Assembly: GCF_000321045.1 (NCBI RefSeq)
Contig: NZ_HE578946.1
Location: 628,233-692,232 of the forward strand
Reading direction: 5' to 3'
DNA: 64,000 nucleotides
From: Phytobacter massiliensis JC163
GTDB lineage: Bacteria; Pseudomonadota; Gammaproteobacteria; Enterobacterales; Enterobacteriaceae
Part shown: in pieces, positions 21,630 to 29,877 of the stretch
How the letters are laid out: each line of letters starts with the position of its first letter
Numbering within the stretch: position 1 is the stretch's first letter
Translations under genes and position numbers: made by a program
Notes under the pieces: generated by a model
The model's database searches: none
Seen by the model: the letters and a program-made list of their open reading frames with translations, nothing else
Told to the model about the DNA's origin: nothing

Positions 21630-23012
21630 ATGTCTGATGAAAAGAACAGCTCTTTATTGTACGGTCTGGAGCAGCGTATTCCGCCGCTTCCGGCTTTCTT
21701 TAGCGCTCTGCAGCACGTACTGGCGGGGCTGGTCGGCATTATTACGCCGCCGCTGATCATTGGCGCGACGCTGGGGCTGGGGGAGTGGATGCCTTATCTC
21801 ATCAGCATGTCGCTGCTGGCGTCGGGAATTGGCACCTTTTTGCAGTCTAACCGGGTATGGGGAATCGGCGCGGGGATGATCTGCATGCAGGGCACCAGCT
21901 TCGCTTTTCTGGGGGTGGCCATTGCCGGAGGCATGTGGGTCAAAGCGCAGGGGGGCACGCCGCAGGATGTGATGGCGATGCTCTTTGGCGTTAATTTCGT
22001 TGCCGCGCTGGTGCCGGTGGTGGTCAGCCGCTTTATCGAACCGTTAAAGCGCATTTTTACGCCGATTATTACCGGCAGCGTGATTGCGCTTATCGGCATC
22101 AGCCTGATTAAAGTGAGCGTGCTTAACTGGTGCGGCGGCGAGAAATCGGCCGCGTTCGGCAGCATGAGCAACATCGCCCTCGGCGCGGGTACGCTGGCGG
22201 TTATCGTGGTGCTGAGCTGCGCCAAAAACCGCTGGCTGCGCCTCTCGTCGGTGGTGGTGGGTATCGCGGTGGGCTGCATTGCCGCCGCATTCACCGGCCA
22301 GTTCCATTTCAGCGGCGTCGGTGAAGCCTGGTTTCGCATCCCGGCGCTGTTCCCGTTTGGCTTTAACTTTAACGGCGCTATTTTCCTGCCCATTGCGCTG
22401 GTTTCGCTGGTCTGCATCCTGGAGGCGGTGGGCGACCTTACCGCCAACTGCCTCATCTCCCGGCAGTCGATTGAAGACGGCGCTTTTCGCTCACGGCTGA
22501 AAGGCGGGATTCTGGCCGACGGCATCAGTTGTATGGTGGCCGCCATGCTCTGCGCCTTTCCTAATACCACGTTCGCGCAGAACAATGGCGTAATCCAGAT
22601 GACCGGCGTCGCCAGCCGCTTTGTTGGCCGCTATATCGGGGTGATTCTGATCCTACTGGGGCTGTTTCCGCCGTTTGGCGAGGTGCTGCGGCAGATCCCG
22701 TTGCCGGTGCTGGGGGGCGCGACGATGGTGATGTTCGGCTGCGTGGTGGCGGCAGGTATTCGAATCATCACCCAGAACCCGCTTACCCGCCGCGACATGC
22801 TGATTGTCGGCCTGGCGTTTGGCTTCGGCATGGGCGTGGAAGCCGTACCGGCCTTTTTGTCCCACTTTCCGCCGCTTATCGGTAACCTGTTTGGCTCGGC
22901 GGCCACCTGCGGCGGGCTGGTGGCGATTGTGCTGAACTATATTATTCCGCAAGAACACGAGGCCGTTGTGGTCGTAAAAGGGAGCCGTGATGATCGCGCT
23001 GAGTCACTTTAA
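21630..23012 (+). CDS. hpxP: Purine permease HpxP (NCS2 family)
   Basis: 460 residues from ATG 21630 (MSDEKNSSLLYGLEQRIPP); the longer frame upstream is leader and carries the promoter. About 12-14 hydrophobic segments and the NCS2/NAT layout identify a nucleobase:cation symporter like UacT or XanP. It imports purines such as urate or xanthine for this pathway; the exact substrate is inferred. It overlaps hpxQ by 23 bases, as first gene of hpxPQT. Confidence 0.9.
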   Translation: MSDEKNSSLLYGLEQRIPPLPAFFSALQHVLAGLVGIITPPLIIGATLGLGEWMPYLISMSLLASGIGTFLQSNRVWGIGAGMICMQGTSFAFLGVAIAGGMWVKAQGGTPQDVMAMLFGVNFVAALVPVVVSRFIEPLKRIFTPIITGSVIALIGISLIKVSVLNWCGGEKSAAFGSMSNIALGAGTLAVIVVLSCAKNRWLRLSSVVVGIAVGCIAAAFTGQFHFSGVGEAWFRIPALFPFGFNFNGAIFLPIALVSLVCILEAVGDLTANCLISRQSIEDGAFRSRLKGGILADGISCMVAAMLCAFPNTTFAQNNGVIQMTGVASRFVGRYIGVILILLGLFPPFGEVLRQIPLPVLGGATMVMFGCVVAAGIRIITQNPLTRRDMLIVGLAFGFGMGVEAVPAFLSHFPPLIGNLFGSAATCGGLVAIVLNYIIPQEHEAVVVVKGSRDDRAESL

Positions 23013-23490
23013 CCTGCTGGCGGAGGACGCCGCCCGCGCGCTGCTGCAACCCTGCGTGGCTATTCCCGCGTGGACGCAGGCGCTGGCGGCCGGGCGCCCT
23101 TACGCTGACCTGAGCGCGCTGCATCATGCCGCGCGCGAACTGACGCAAACATGGGGCCGCGCCGAACTGGAACAGGCACTGAGCGCCCATCCACGGATCG
23201 GCGAAAAGCCGACGGGCGAGCAGCGCCACGCCGCGCTCTCGCGCCAGGAGCAGGCCTCGGTCAATGCCGATGATGTCGCGCTGGCGCAGGCCCTGAAAGC
23301 GGCAAACGCGCGCTATGAGGCGCGCTTTGGCCGGGTCTTTTTGATTCGCGCCAAAGGGCGCAGCGGTGAGGAGATTTTACAGGCGCTGGCGCAGCGGCTG
23401 ACCCTCAGCGACGCCGAAGAGACGGCCCGGGCGCTGGGGGAGTTACGGGACATCACCTTATTACGACTGGAAGGAACAATCGGACAATGA
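22990..23490 (+). CDS. hpxQ: 2-oxo-4-hydroxy-4-carboxy-5-ureidoimidazoline decarboxylase HpxQ
   Basis: 166 residues from ATG 22990 with AAGGGAG upstream. The helical OHCU decarboxylase motifs are present: catalytic His in SAHPRIGEKPTG and a conserved Glu/Gln region before ALKAANARYEARFG. It catalyses the last step from urate to (S)-allantoin. It overlaps hpxP and hpxT (4 bases). Confidence 0.92.
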   Translation: MIALSHFNLLAEDAARALLQPCVAIPAWTQALAAGRPYADLSALHHAARELTQTWGRAELEQALSAHPRIGEKPTGEQRHAALSRQEQASVNADDVALAQALKAANARYEARFGRVFLIRAKGRSGEEILQALAQRLTLSDAEETARALGELRDITLLRLEGTIGQ

Positions 23491-23804
23491 GCACTCTCAG
23501 CACCCATATTCTGGCTATTTCAACAGGCAAACCGGCGCAGGGGGTTAAGGTGATTCTCCTGCGCGGTGAAACGGTTATCGCCGAAGGGAGCACCGATGCC
23601 AACGGGCGAATCAGCGCGCTGGCGTCGTTAACGCCGGGGCAATACCGCCTGGTGGCGCAGACCGGGGCGTGGTTTGCCGCACAGGGCATTACGACGATTT
23701 TTCCCTGCGCGCAGATTGATTTTACGGTGGCGGAAACGGCAGAGGGGCATTTCCACCTGCCGTTTTTTGATAGCCCCCGGCGGCTGGTCAACCTACCGGG
23801 GTAG
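23487..23804 (+). CDS. hpxT: 5-hydroxyisourate hydrolase HpxT, C-terminus frameshifted
   Basis: 105 residues as read. The N-terminal signature STHILAISTGKPAQGV and the middle of the transthyretin-like fold are normal, but the frame ends SPRRLVNLPG rather than the essential C-terminal Y-R-G-S. Reading one C less in the C5 run at 23774-23778 gives SPGGWSTYRGS and a stop at 23806-23808, the canonical HIU hydrolase end. So the gene is either inactivated by a 1-base insertion or the base is a sequencing error. The enzyme hydrolyses 5-hydroxyisourate to OHCU. Convergent with guaD, with overlapping ends. Confidence 0.85.
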   Translation: MSTLSTHILAISTGKPAQGVKVILLRGETVIAEGSTDANGRISALASLTPGQYRLVAQTGAWFAAQGITTIFPCAQIDFTVAETAEGHFHLPFFDSPRRLVNLPG

Positions 23805-25116
23805 CTGAGGCGGCCCAGGCGCGCTGCCCGTTTATCCATGTCTCACGGATATTACGCTCGTCGCCTAAGGTCATCAGCACAAACAGCGTCTCATAAACAT
23901 CCTTACAGCGCTCGACCCGCAGGCGCTGCAACGGCGTCACCGCCGGGTCGATAGCGATAAAATCCGCCTCTTTGCCGACGGCGAAATTGCCAATCTTATC
24001 GTCCAGCCGCAGGGCGTGCGCCCCGCCAAGCGTCGCGTGATAAAACGCTTCGCTGGCGCGCAGGCGATAGCTTTGCAACTGCCCCACCTTGTACGCCTCC
24101 CCCAGCGTGCGCAGCATGCTGAATGTGGTTCCCGCCCCAACGTCGGTGCCGATCCCCATACGTACCTTATGCCGCCAGCAGGCGGGCAGGCGGAACAGCC
24201 CGCTGCCAAGAAACAGATTGGAGGTGGGGCAGAACGCCACCGCAGAGCCGGTATCGTGCAGACACTGCCACTCATCGGCGTGGAGGTGGATCCCGTGGGC
24301 GAACACGCTGCGCTCGCCGGTAAGCTGGTAGTGGTGATAGACATCCAGGTAACGCGCATGCTCCGGCCAGAGGTCGTTAACCCACGCTACTTCGTTAGGG
24401 TTCTCGCTAAGGTGCGTTTGCAGCCAGGTGTCAGGGAACTCCTCCCGCAGGCGGCGAACCGCATCGAGCAGTTCGGGGGTAGAGGTGGGGGCGAAGCGCG
24501 GCGTAATGGCGTAGCCCAGCCGCCCCTGGTGCTGCCAGCGCTGGATAAGCTCGCGGGTTTGCCGGTAGCTCTGTTCGGCGGTTTCGGTGAGGTAGTCCGG
24601 CGCATGGCGGTCCATCATCACCTTACCGGCAATCAGTCGCATATCGCGCTTTAAGGCTTCGGTTAGCAGGGCGTTGACCGACTCCGGGTGCAGGGTGCAG
24701 AAGACCATCGCGGTGGTAGTGCCGTGGCTCAGCAACTGGTCGATAAAAAACTGCGCGATCTCCGCCGCGTAGGCCGGGTCGGCAAACTGGCTCTCCACCG
24801 GGAAGGTATAGGTAGAGAGCCACTCCAGCAGCTGCTCGCCGAACGCGCCGATCATCTCGGTCTGCGGGTAGTGAATGTGGGCATCGACAAAACCTGGCAG
24901 CAGAATGTGACCGCGCAGGTCGGTATAGCCTTTTTGCGGGTCAAGATACTGCTCGCCCTCCTGCCAGCTCATGCGCGCGGCGATGCGCCCGTCGCGGATA
25001 AACAGCAGCCCGTCATCAAGGTAGCGCGCCTGGCGGGCAATCTCATCGGCACTGTCGCAGACGTCTCTGATATCAAAAAGCGCGCCGCGCACGGCGGCAT
25101 GGTAGTCAATCATCAT
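23788..25116 (-). CDS. guaD: Guanine deaminase GuaD
   Basis: 442 residues from ATG 25116 (an adjacent ATG at 25113 is equally possible; AAGG lies upstream). The amidohydrolase zinc motifs HIHYPQ, HGIHLH and GTDVGAGTTFSML are visible and the protein aligns along its length with E. coli GuaD. It converts guanine to xanthine plus ammonia. In K. pneumoniae guaD is under NtrC control; here a sigma-54 promoter lies 36 bases upstream. Confidence 0.94.
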   Translation of the reverse strand: MMIDYHAAVRGALFDIRDVCDSADEIARQARYLDDGLLFIRDGRIAARMSWQEGEQYLDPQKGYTDLRGHILLPGFVDAHIHYPQTEMIGAFGEQLLEWLSTYTFPVESQFADPAYAAEIAQFFIDQLLSHGTTTAMVFCTLHPESVNALLTEALKRDMRLIAGKVMMDRHAPDYLTETAEQSYRQTRELIQRWQHQGRLGYAITPRFAPTSTPELLDAVRRLREEFPDTWLQTHLSENPNEVAWVNDLWPEHARYLDVYHHYQLTGERSVFAHGIHLHADEWQCLHDTGSAVAFCPTSNLFLGSGLFRLPACWRHKVRMGIGTDVGAGTTFSMLRTLGEAYKVGQLQSYRLRASEAFYHATLGGAHALRLDDKIGNFAVGKEADFIAIDPAVTPLQRLRVERCKDVYETLFVLMTLGDERNIRETWINGQRAWAASATPVG

Positions 25117-25151
25117 TACAACCTTAGTCAGTTCCCTCGGAAAAATAATAA

Positions 25152-25167
25152 AGCAAAAGCGGTGCCA
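25152..25167 (-). promoter_or_regulatory. Sigma-54 promoter of guaD
   Basis: On the minus strand TGGCAC-CGCTT-TTGCT, an essentially perfect -24/-12 element, 36 bases before the guaD ATG. Confidence 0.8.
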
Positions 25168-25202
25168 GTTAACCGCCGCGACGGCGTGTCGCGGCGAGAG
25201 GA

Positions 25203-26693
25203 TCACTCTTTTTGCGGCGCAACCTGCGCGGGGAAGCGTGAGGCGGCGACGGCGCGTTCGTCACGGGCCAGCCAGCGGTAGGTGACGCCCCCCAGCAGCA
25301 CGCCGATAAACCAGCTAAAGTTGGCGACCTCGTGCAGCGCCGGAATAAAGCTGATCACCAGCCCCACGGCGACGGAGGGCACCAGCGCGGCGATGGCTTT
25401 CGGGTTAAAGCCGTTGCGATACCAGTATTTCCCTTTCGGCGTGTCGTCAAAGAGATCGTCTACCGACACCTGGCCGCGCTTGATCAGGTAAAAGTCAGCG
25501 ATCAGGATGCCGAACAGCGGGCCGATAAACGCGCCGAGCACGTCCAGGGTGTAGTGGATAAGCTCCGGCGAGTTGAACAGGTTCCACGGCGTCAGCAGGA
25601 TCGAGCCGATGGCGGCGATCATCCCCCCGGTACGGAAACTGATTTTCTGCGGCGAACAGTTAGAGAAATCAAAGGCGGGCGAGACGAAGTTGGCGACGAT
25701 ATTAATGCCGATGGTGGCGGTAATCATGGTCAGCAGGCCAATCGCCACCGCCAGGTCGTTGCCCACCCGGCTTACGGTCTCGATAGGGTCGGTGATCATA
25801 CGGCCAAACAGCGACTGGGTGCCGGAGACAATCACCACGGTCACCAGCGAGAAGAGCAGGAAGTTGAACGGCAGCCCCCAGCGGTTGCCGCGGCGGATTT
25901 CGCCCATGCTTTTGCCGTAGCGGGAGAAGTCGCCAAAGTTGAGCAGCGGCCCGGAGAAATAAGAGACCACCAGCGCGGTGGCGGTGATCATCTGCCAGGT
26001 CTGCTCTCCGGCGGTCAGGGATTTACTGGCGAGGGTGAAGGAGATCCCGTCGATCCCGGTTTTGTATACAATCCAGCCCGCCAGCGCCAGCATCACCACG
26101 TAGACCGCCGGCCCCGCGATATCAATAAAGCGCTTGATGGCGCTCATGCCGTGCCAGAAAACCATCGCCTGCAATACCCACATGATGGCAAAACACAGCC
26201 AGCCAAGATGCGACAGGCCAAGCAGCGACCCCTCGGTCAGCGGCGTCAGAGCGGGCCAGAATTTCAGCAGTACCAGCATCAGGGCGTTGGCCGCCAGATA
26301 GGTCTGGATACCGTACCAGGCAAAGGCGATAAGCCCGCGGATCACCGCCGGAATATTGGCCCCGAACACGCCGAACGCCTGTCGGCAGATAACCGCGTAC
26401 GGCACCCCCGCCATCTGGCTGGGCTTCGCCACCAGGTTGGCGCAGAGCTGCACGATACAAATTCCCACCAGCAGGCAGAGCAGCACCTGCCAGCTTGCCA
26501 GCCCGAGGGTGAAGAAGCTCGCCGCCACCACATAGCCCCCCATGCTGTGCACGTCGGACATCCAGAAAGAGAAGATGTTGTACCAGCTCCAGTTCTGATC
26601 CCGCGTAGGGGCCAGATCGTCATTACAAAGCCGCGGGCTGTAGCCTGCACCGGCGTCAGCGGCATTAAGCGGATGTGTTTCTGTATTTGGCAT
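25203..26693 (-). CDS. hpxC: Allantoin permease HpxC (NCS1 family)
   Basis: 496 residues from ATG 26693 (MPNTETHPLNAAD) with AGGAG eight bases upstream; a longer frame overlaps the hpxS start and was rejected. The start YSPRLCNDDLAPTRDQNWSWYN is the NCS1 signature, followed by about 12 membrane segments. It imports allantoin. It is divergent from hpxSAB across a 145-base region that in Klebsiella binds HpxS and NAC. Confidence 0.9.
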   Translation of the reverse strand: MPNTETHPLNAADAGAGYSPRLCNDDLAPTRDQNWSWYNIFSFWMSDVHSMGGYVVAASFFTLGLASWQVLLCLLVGICIVQLCANLVAKPSQMAGVPYAVICRQAFGVFGANIPAVIRGLIAFAWYGIQTYLAANALMLVLLKFWPALTPLTEGSLLGLSHLGWLCFAIMWVLQAMVFWHGMSAIKRFIDIAGPAVYVVMLALAGWIVYKTGIDGISFTLASKSLTAGEQTWQMITATALVVSYFSGPLLNFGDFSRYGKSMGEIRRGNRWGLPFNFLLFSLVTVVIVSGTQSLFGRMITDPIETVSRVGNDLAVAIGLLTMITATIGINIVANFVSPAFDFSNCSPQKISFRTGGMIAAIGSILLTPWNLFNSPELIHYTLDVLGAFIGPLFGILIADFYLIKRGQVSVDDLFDDTPKGKYWYRNGFNPKAIAALVPSVAVGLVISFIPALHEVANFSWFIGVLLGGVTYRWLARDERAVAASRFPAQVAPQKE

Positions 26694-26838
26694 GAAACCT
26701 GCTCCTGTGAATGAAAGCCCGTTGAAAGGGAGTCGACAGGCAGGTGCAGGATTCAGGCCAGAATGGTTGGCTTTGTATCCAATAAATGAATTTTCTGTAT
26801 ACGGAACGATGCGGAAAAGTAAAAAACCGGAGTAGTGA

Positions 26839-27555
26839 ATGGTGAATAAAAAAAGCCCGCAGGCCGCGCCAGCCGTGCAGGATAAGGACGAAAACATCTA
26901 CCAGGCGCTGATGACGGCGATTGTCGAACATCAGCTTCTGCCGGGGAGCAAATTACCGGAGGAGGCGCTGGCGGAGGTGTTTGGCGTAAGCCGTACCGGC
27001 ATCCGTAAAGTGCTGCAACGTCTCGCCGCTGTGCAAATGGTCACCTTAACGCCCAAACGTGGTGCACAGGTCGCCAGCCCGACGGTGGAAGAGGCGCAGG
27101 CGGTTTTCCGTACCCGTGCCCTGCTGGAGGTGGCTAATCTGCCGGATATTCTTGCCCGCTGCCAGCCGCCGCATCTTGCCGCGCTGGAGGCGCTGATTCG
27201 CCAGGAGCAGCAAGCCCACGAGGCAGGCGACGGCCCGGCGGCCATCCGCCACTCCGCCGATTTTCATATTCAGCTACAGGCTATCTCTGCCAACCCGGTA
27301 CTTACCGCCATGGTGACCCACCTGTGCCAGCGGTCGTCGCTGGTGATTGCCGCCTGGGGCGCGCCGTGGCGGCAGGGGTGTCGCTGCAACGATCATAGCG
27401 AGCTGGTCACATTGCTGCGCCAGAAAGCGCTTGCGCCGCTCAGCGCGGCGCTGACGCACCATTTTGAACATATTGTCGCCAGCCTCTGTTTTGAGCGTGC
27501 GGGCGTCTGCCTGCCCGATTTCGCCCGGCTGTTTGCGGACTATAAGGAGGCGTAA
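26839..27555 (+). CDS. hpxS: GntR-family regulator HpxS
   Basis: 238 residues, ATG after a GGAG site. An N-terminal winged-helix (LPEEALAEVFGVSRTGIRKVLQRL) and a C-terminal all-helical FCD effector domain place it in the FadR subgroup of GntR. In K. pneumoniae HpxS responds to allantoin and both represses and activates hpxSAB with NAC. Its stop overlaps the hpxA start. Confidence 0.9.
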   Translation: MVNKKSPQAAPAVQDKDENIYQALMTAIVEHQLLPGSKLPEEALAEVFGVSRTGIRKVLQRLAAVQMVTLTPKRGAQVASPTVEEAQAVFRTRALLEVANLPDILARCQPPHLAALEALIRQEQQAHEAGDGPAAIRHSADFHIQLQAISANPVLTAMVTHLCQRSSLVIAAWGAPWRQGCRCNDHSELVTLLRQKALAPLSAALTHHFEHIVASLCFERAGVCLPDFARLFADYKEA

Positions 27556-28292
27556 TGGCGGGCATCTGTATACAAGTGATTAACCCCAACACCAGCCAGG
27601 GGATGACGCAGACCATAGGCGACGCCGCCCGGGCGGTCGCCGCGCCGGGTACCGATATTCTGGCGGTCTGCCCCACCCAGGGCGTGCCCTCTATTGAAGG
27701 CCATTTCGACGAGGCCATCGCCGCGATTGGCGTTCTCGAACAGATTAAAGCCGGGCGGCAGCAGGGGGTGGACGGCCACGTTATCGCCTGTTTTGGCGAC
27801 CCCGGACTGCTGGCAGCGCGTGAGCTGGCGCAGGGGCCGGTGGTTGGCATTGCCGAGGCCGCCATGCATATGGCGACGCTGGTGGCGACCCGCTTTTCCA
27901 TCGTCACCACCCTGCCACGCACGCTGATCATCGCCCGCCATCTGTTACGGCAGTACGGGTTTGAGGCCCATTGCGCCGCCCTGCACGCTATCGATTTGCC
28001 GGTGCTGGCGCTGGAGGACGGCAGCGGCCTGGCGCAGGAGAGAGTGCGCGCCCGCTGCATTCAGGCGCTGAAAGAGGATGGCAGCGGGGCGATTGTGCTG
28101 GGCTGCGGCGGTATGGCGACGCTGGCGCAGGAGCTGACCCACGAGCTGCAGGTGCCGGTGATCGACGGCGTCAGCGCGGCGGTAAAGATGGTGGAGTCGC
28201 TGGTGGCGCTGGGCCTTGGCACCAGCAAACGGGGCGACCTGGCCTTCCCGGAAGCCAAAGCGCTGAGCGGTCAATTTCACAACTTAATGTAA
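27555..28292 (+). CDS. hpxA: Allantoin racemase HpxA
   Basis: 245 residues. Asp/Glu/hydantoin racemase fold with the two catalytic cysteines in VIACFGDPG and IVLGCGGMA. It interconverts (R)- and (S)-allantoin so that both enantiomers can be used. Second gene of hpxSAB, overlapping hpxS by one base. Confidence 0.9.
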   Translation: MAGICIQVINPNTSQGMTQTIGDAARAVAAPGTDILAVCPTQGVPSIEGHFDEAIAAIGVLEQIKAGRQQGVDGHVIACFGDPGLLAARELAQGPVVGIAEAAMHMATLVATRFSIVTTLPRTLIIARHLLRQYGFEAHCAALHAIDLPVLALEDGSGLAQERVRARCIQALKEDGSGAIVLGCGGMATLAQELTHELQVPVIDGVSAAVKMVESLVALGLGTSKRGDLAFPEAKALSGQFHNLM

Positions 28293-28301
28293 GGAAGAGA
28301 G

Positions 28302-29234
28302 ATGAGCTATTTTGACGACAACTATCCGCGCGACCTGCGCGGCTATGCCGGTAAGCCGCCCCATGCGCAGTGGCCGCAGCAGGCGCGCATCGCGGTACAG
28401 TTCGTGCTGAACTATGAAGAAGGGGCGGAAAACCACGTCCTGCACGGCGACGCCGGATCGGAGCAGTTTCTCTCCGACATCATCGGCGCGGCCAGCTACC
28501 CGGATCGGCATATGTCGATGGATTCGCTGTATGAATACGGCAGCCGCGCCGGGTTCTGGCGCATTCATCAGGAGTTTGTTAAGCGCGGGCTGCCGCTGAC
28601 GGTGTTCGGCGTGGCGATGGCGCTGGCCCGCCAGCCGGAGATTGTCGCGGCGATTAAAGCGGCGAATTACGATGTGGTGAGCCACGGCTGGCGCTGGATC
28701 CACTATCAGAATATGGATAGCGAGCAGGAGCGCGCGCACCTGCACAAGGCGGTGCAGGTGTTAACCGATCTGTTTGGTAAAGCGCCGACCGGCTGGTATA
28801 CCGGCCGCGACAGCCCCAATACCCGCCAGCTGGTGGTGGAGCACGGCGGCTTTGACTATGACAGCGACTATTACGGCGACGATCTGCCGTTCTGGAGCCG
28901 CGTCACCTGTAGTGACGGCAGCGAAAAGCCGCACCTGATCATTCCCTATACCCTGGACGCCAACGACATGCGCTTCGCCACCGCCCAGGGCTTTAACACC
29001 GCCGAGCAGTTTTACACCTACCTGAAAGACAGCTTTGATGTGCTGTACGCGGAAGGAGAGACAACGCCGAAGATGATGTCGGTTGGCATGCACTGCCGCC
29101 TGCTGGGGCGGCCAGGTCGCTTTCGCGCTCTGCAGCGTTTCCTCGATTATATTGGTCAGCATGACCGGGTGTGGGTCTGCACCCGCCAGCAGATAGCCGA
29201 CCACTGGCGGCAGGTTCACCCGTACCCGGCCTGA
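28302..29234 (+). CDS. hpxB: Allantoinase HpxB (PuuE type)
   Basis: 310 residues, GGAAGAG site before ATG. It has the polysaccharide-deacetylase (NodB) fold characteristic of metal-independent PuuE allantoinases: NYEEGAEN, SHGWRWIHY, GWYTGRDSPNTR. It opens the allantoin ring to give allantoate, the substrate of HpxK encoded 15 kb downstream. Last gene of hpxSAB; a BIME follows directly. Confidence 0.92.
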   Translation: MSYFDDNYPRDLRGYAGKPPHAQWPQQARIAVQFVLNYEEGAENHVLHGDAGSEQFLSDIIGAASYPDRHMSMDSLYEYGSRAGFWRIHQEFVKRGLPLTVFGVAMALARQPEIVAAIKAANYDVVSHGWRWIHYQNMDSEQERAHLHKAVQVLTDLFGKAPTGWYTGRDSPNTRQLVVEHGGFDYDSDYYGDDLPFWSRVTCSDGSEKPHLIIPYTLDANDMRFATAQGFNTAEQFYTYLKDSFDVLYAEGETTPKMMSVGMHCRLLGRPGRFRALQRFLDYIGQHDRVWVCTRQQIADHWRQVHPYPA

Positions 29235-29248
29235 TTTAGCGCTCTGCT

Positions 29249-29317
29249 TTCCCGGATGCGGCTACGCCTTATCCGGGCTACGATAAGGTAGCCCGGATAA
29301 GCGCAGCGCATCCAGGG
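29249..29317. repeat. BIME (paired REP) at the left edge of the sulfur block
   Basis: Two inverted REP units (CCGGATGCGGCTACGCCTTATCCGG type, then its inverse) starting 15 bases after the hpxB stop codon. A near copy lies at 38358-38436, against the hpxZ stop codon. Confidence 0.8.
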
Positions 29318-29877
29318 CGGCGGTGGCGCTAATTTTAAACTTTGCGTGCTTTTCTCCGCTAATGTCGCTGGCCTTATAAGTCATTATTTATGATAGATCA
29401 GCCCTAAATATTATTTTAATAAATGATAACGAGGTTTATATTTCAGGTGAGGCGTGATTAATTATTGTGCAAAGAAAAATAATGTGACTGGTATCGCGTA
29501 TATCGATTTTTTTAATATAAATTTATGGTAACGATAATAGGTAATTTATATTTTTCTTCTCCTTAAGGTCGGATAAATTGATTATGTTTAAGGCGGTTGT
29601 TAAGAGACGTGCCATTTTATCCTTATATTAAGGAATCCTGTTACAGGAGAACACTACAATACGCTAATTACCCTGCTTTATTTCTCCGGTAGCGCATTAT
29701 CTGCTATTTTGTCGTTTCTCCGCCATTATCCATGGGGTGAGTGAATGCTATCCCCGGCTGTCCACGCCCGTCCGTTTTACTGCCTTGTCTTTTTCACTGC
29801 CTGCGGCTGACGTTTAACGCGGGACACCTCCCTTTTTTGTAGCGCAGGGCAGAACGATTAAACGTTAAGGAAAACAA
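29318..29877. promoter_or_regulatory. AT-rich upstream region of the sulfur operon
   Basis: About 560 bases without a gene, markedly AT-rich between 29330 and 29700. It must hold the promoter of the trxR-like/ASST/asrABC operon. A weak FNR-like sequence (TTGAT-N4-TTTAA, 29578-29591) is present but only half conserved. No clear sigma-54 element was seen. Confidence 0.35.

Noticed and set aside
25332-26714. Long plus-strand open frame (460 codons)
   Set aside because: Antisense to hpxC; His/Gln/Arg-rich composition, no ribosome site, no recognisable domain. A shadow of GC-rich codon use.
29578-29591. FNR-like site upstream of the sulfur operon
   Set aside because: First half TTGAT fits, second half TTTAA does not match ATCAA well; such partial matches are common in AT-rich DNA.
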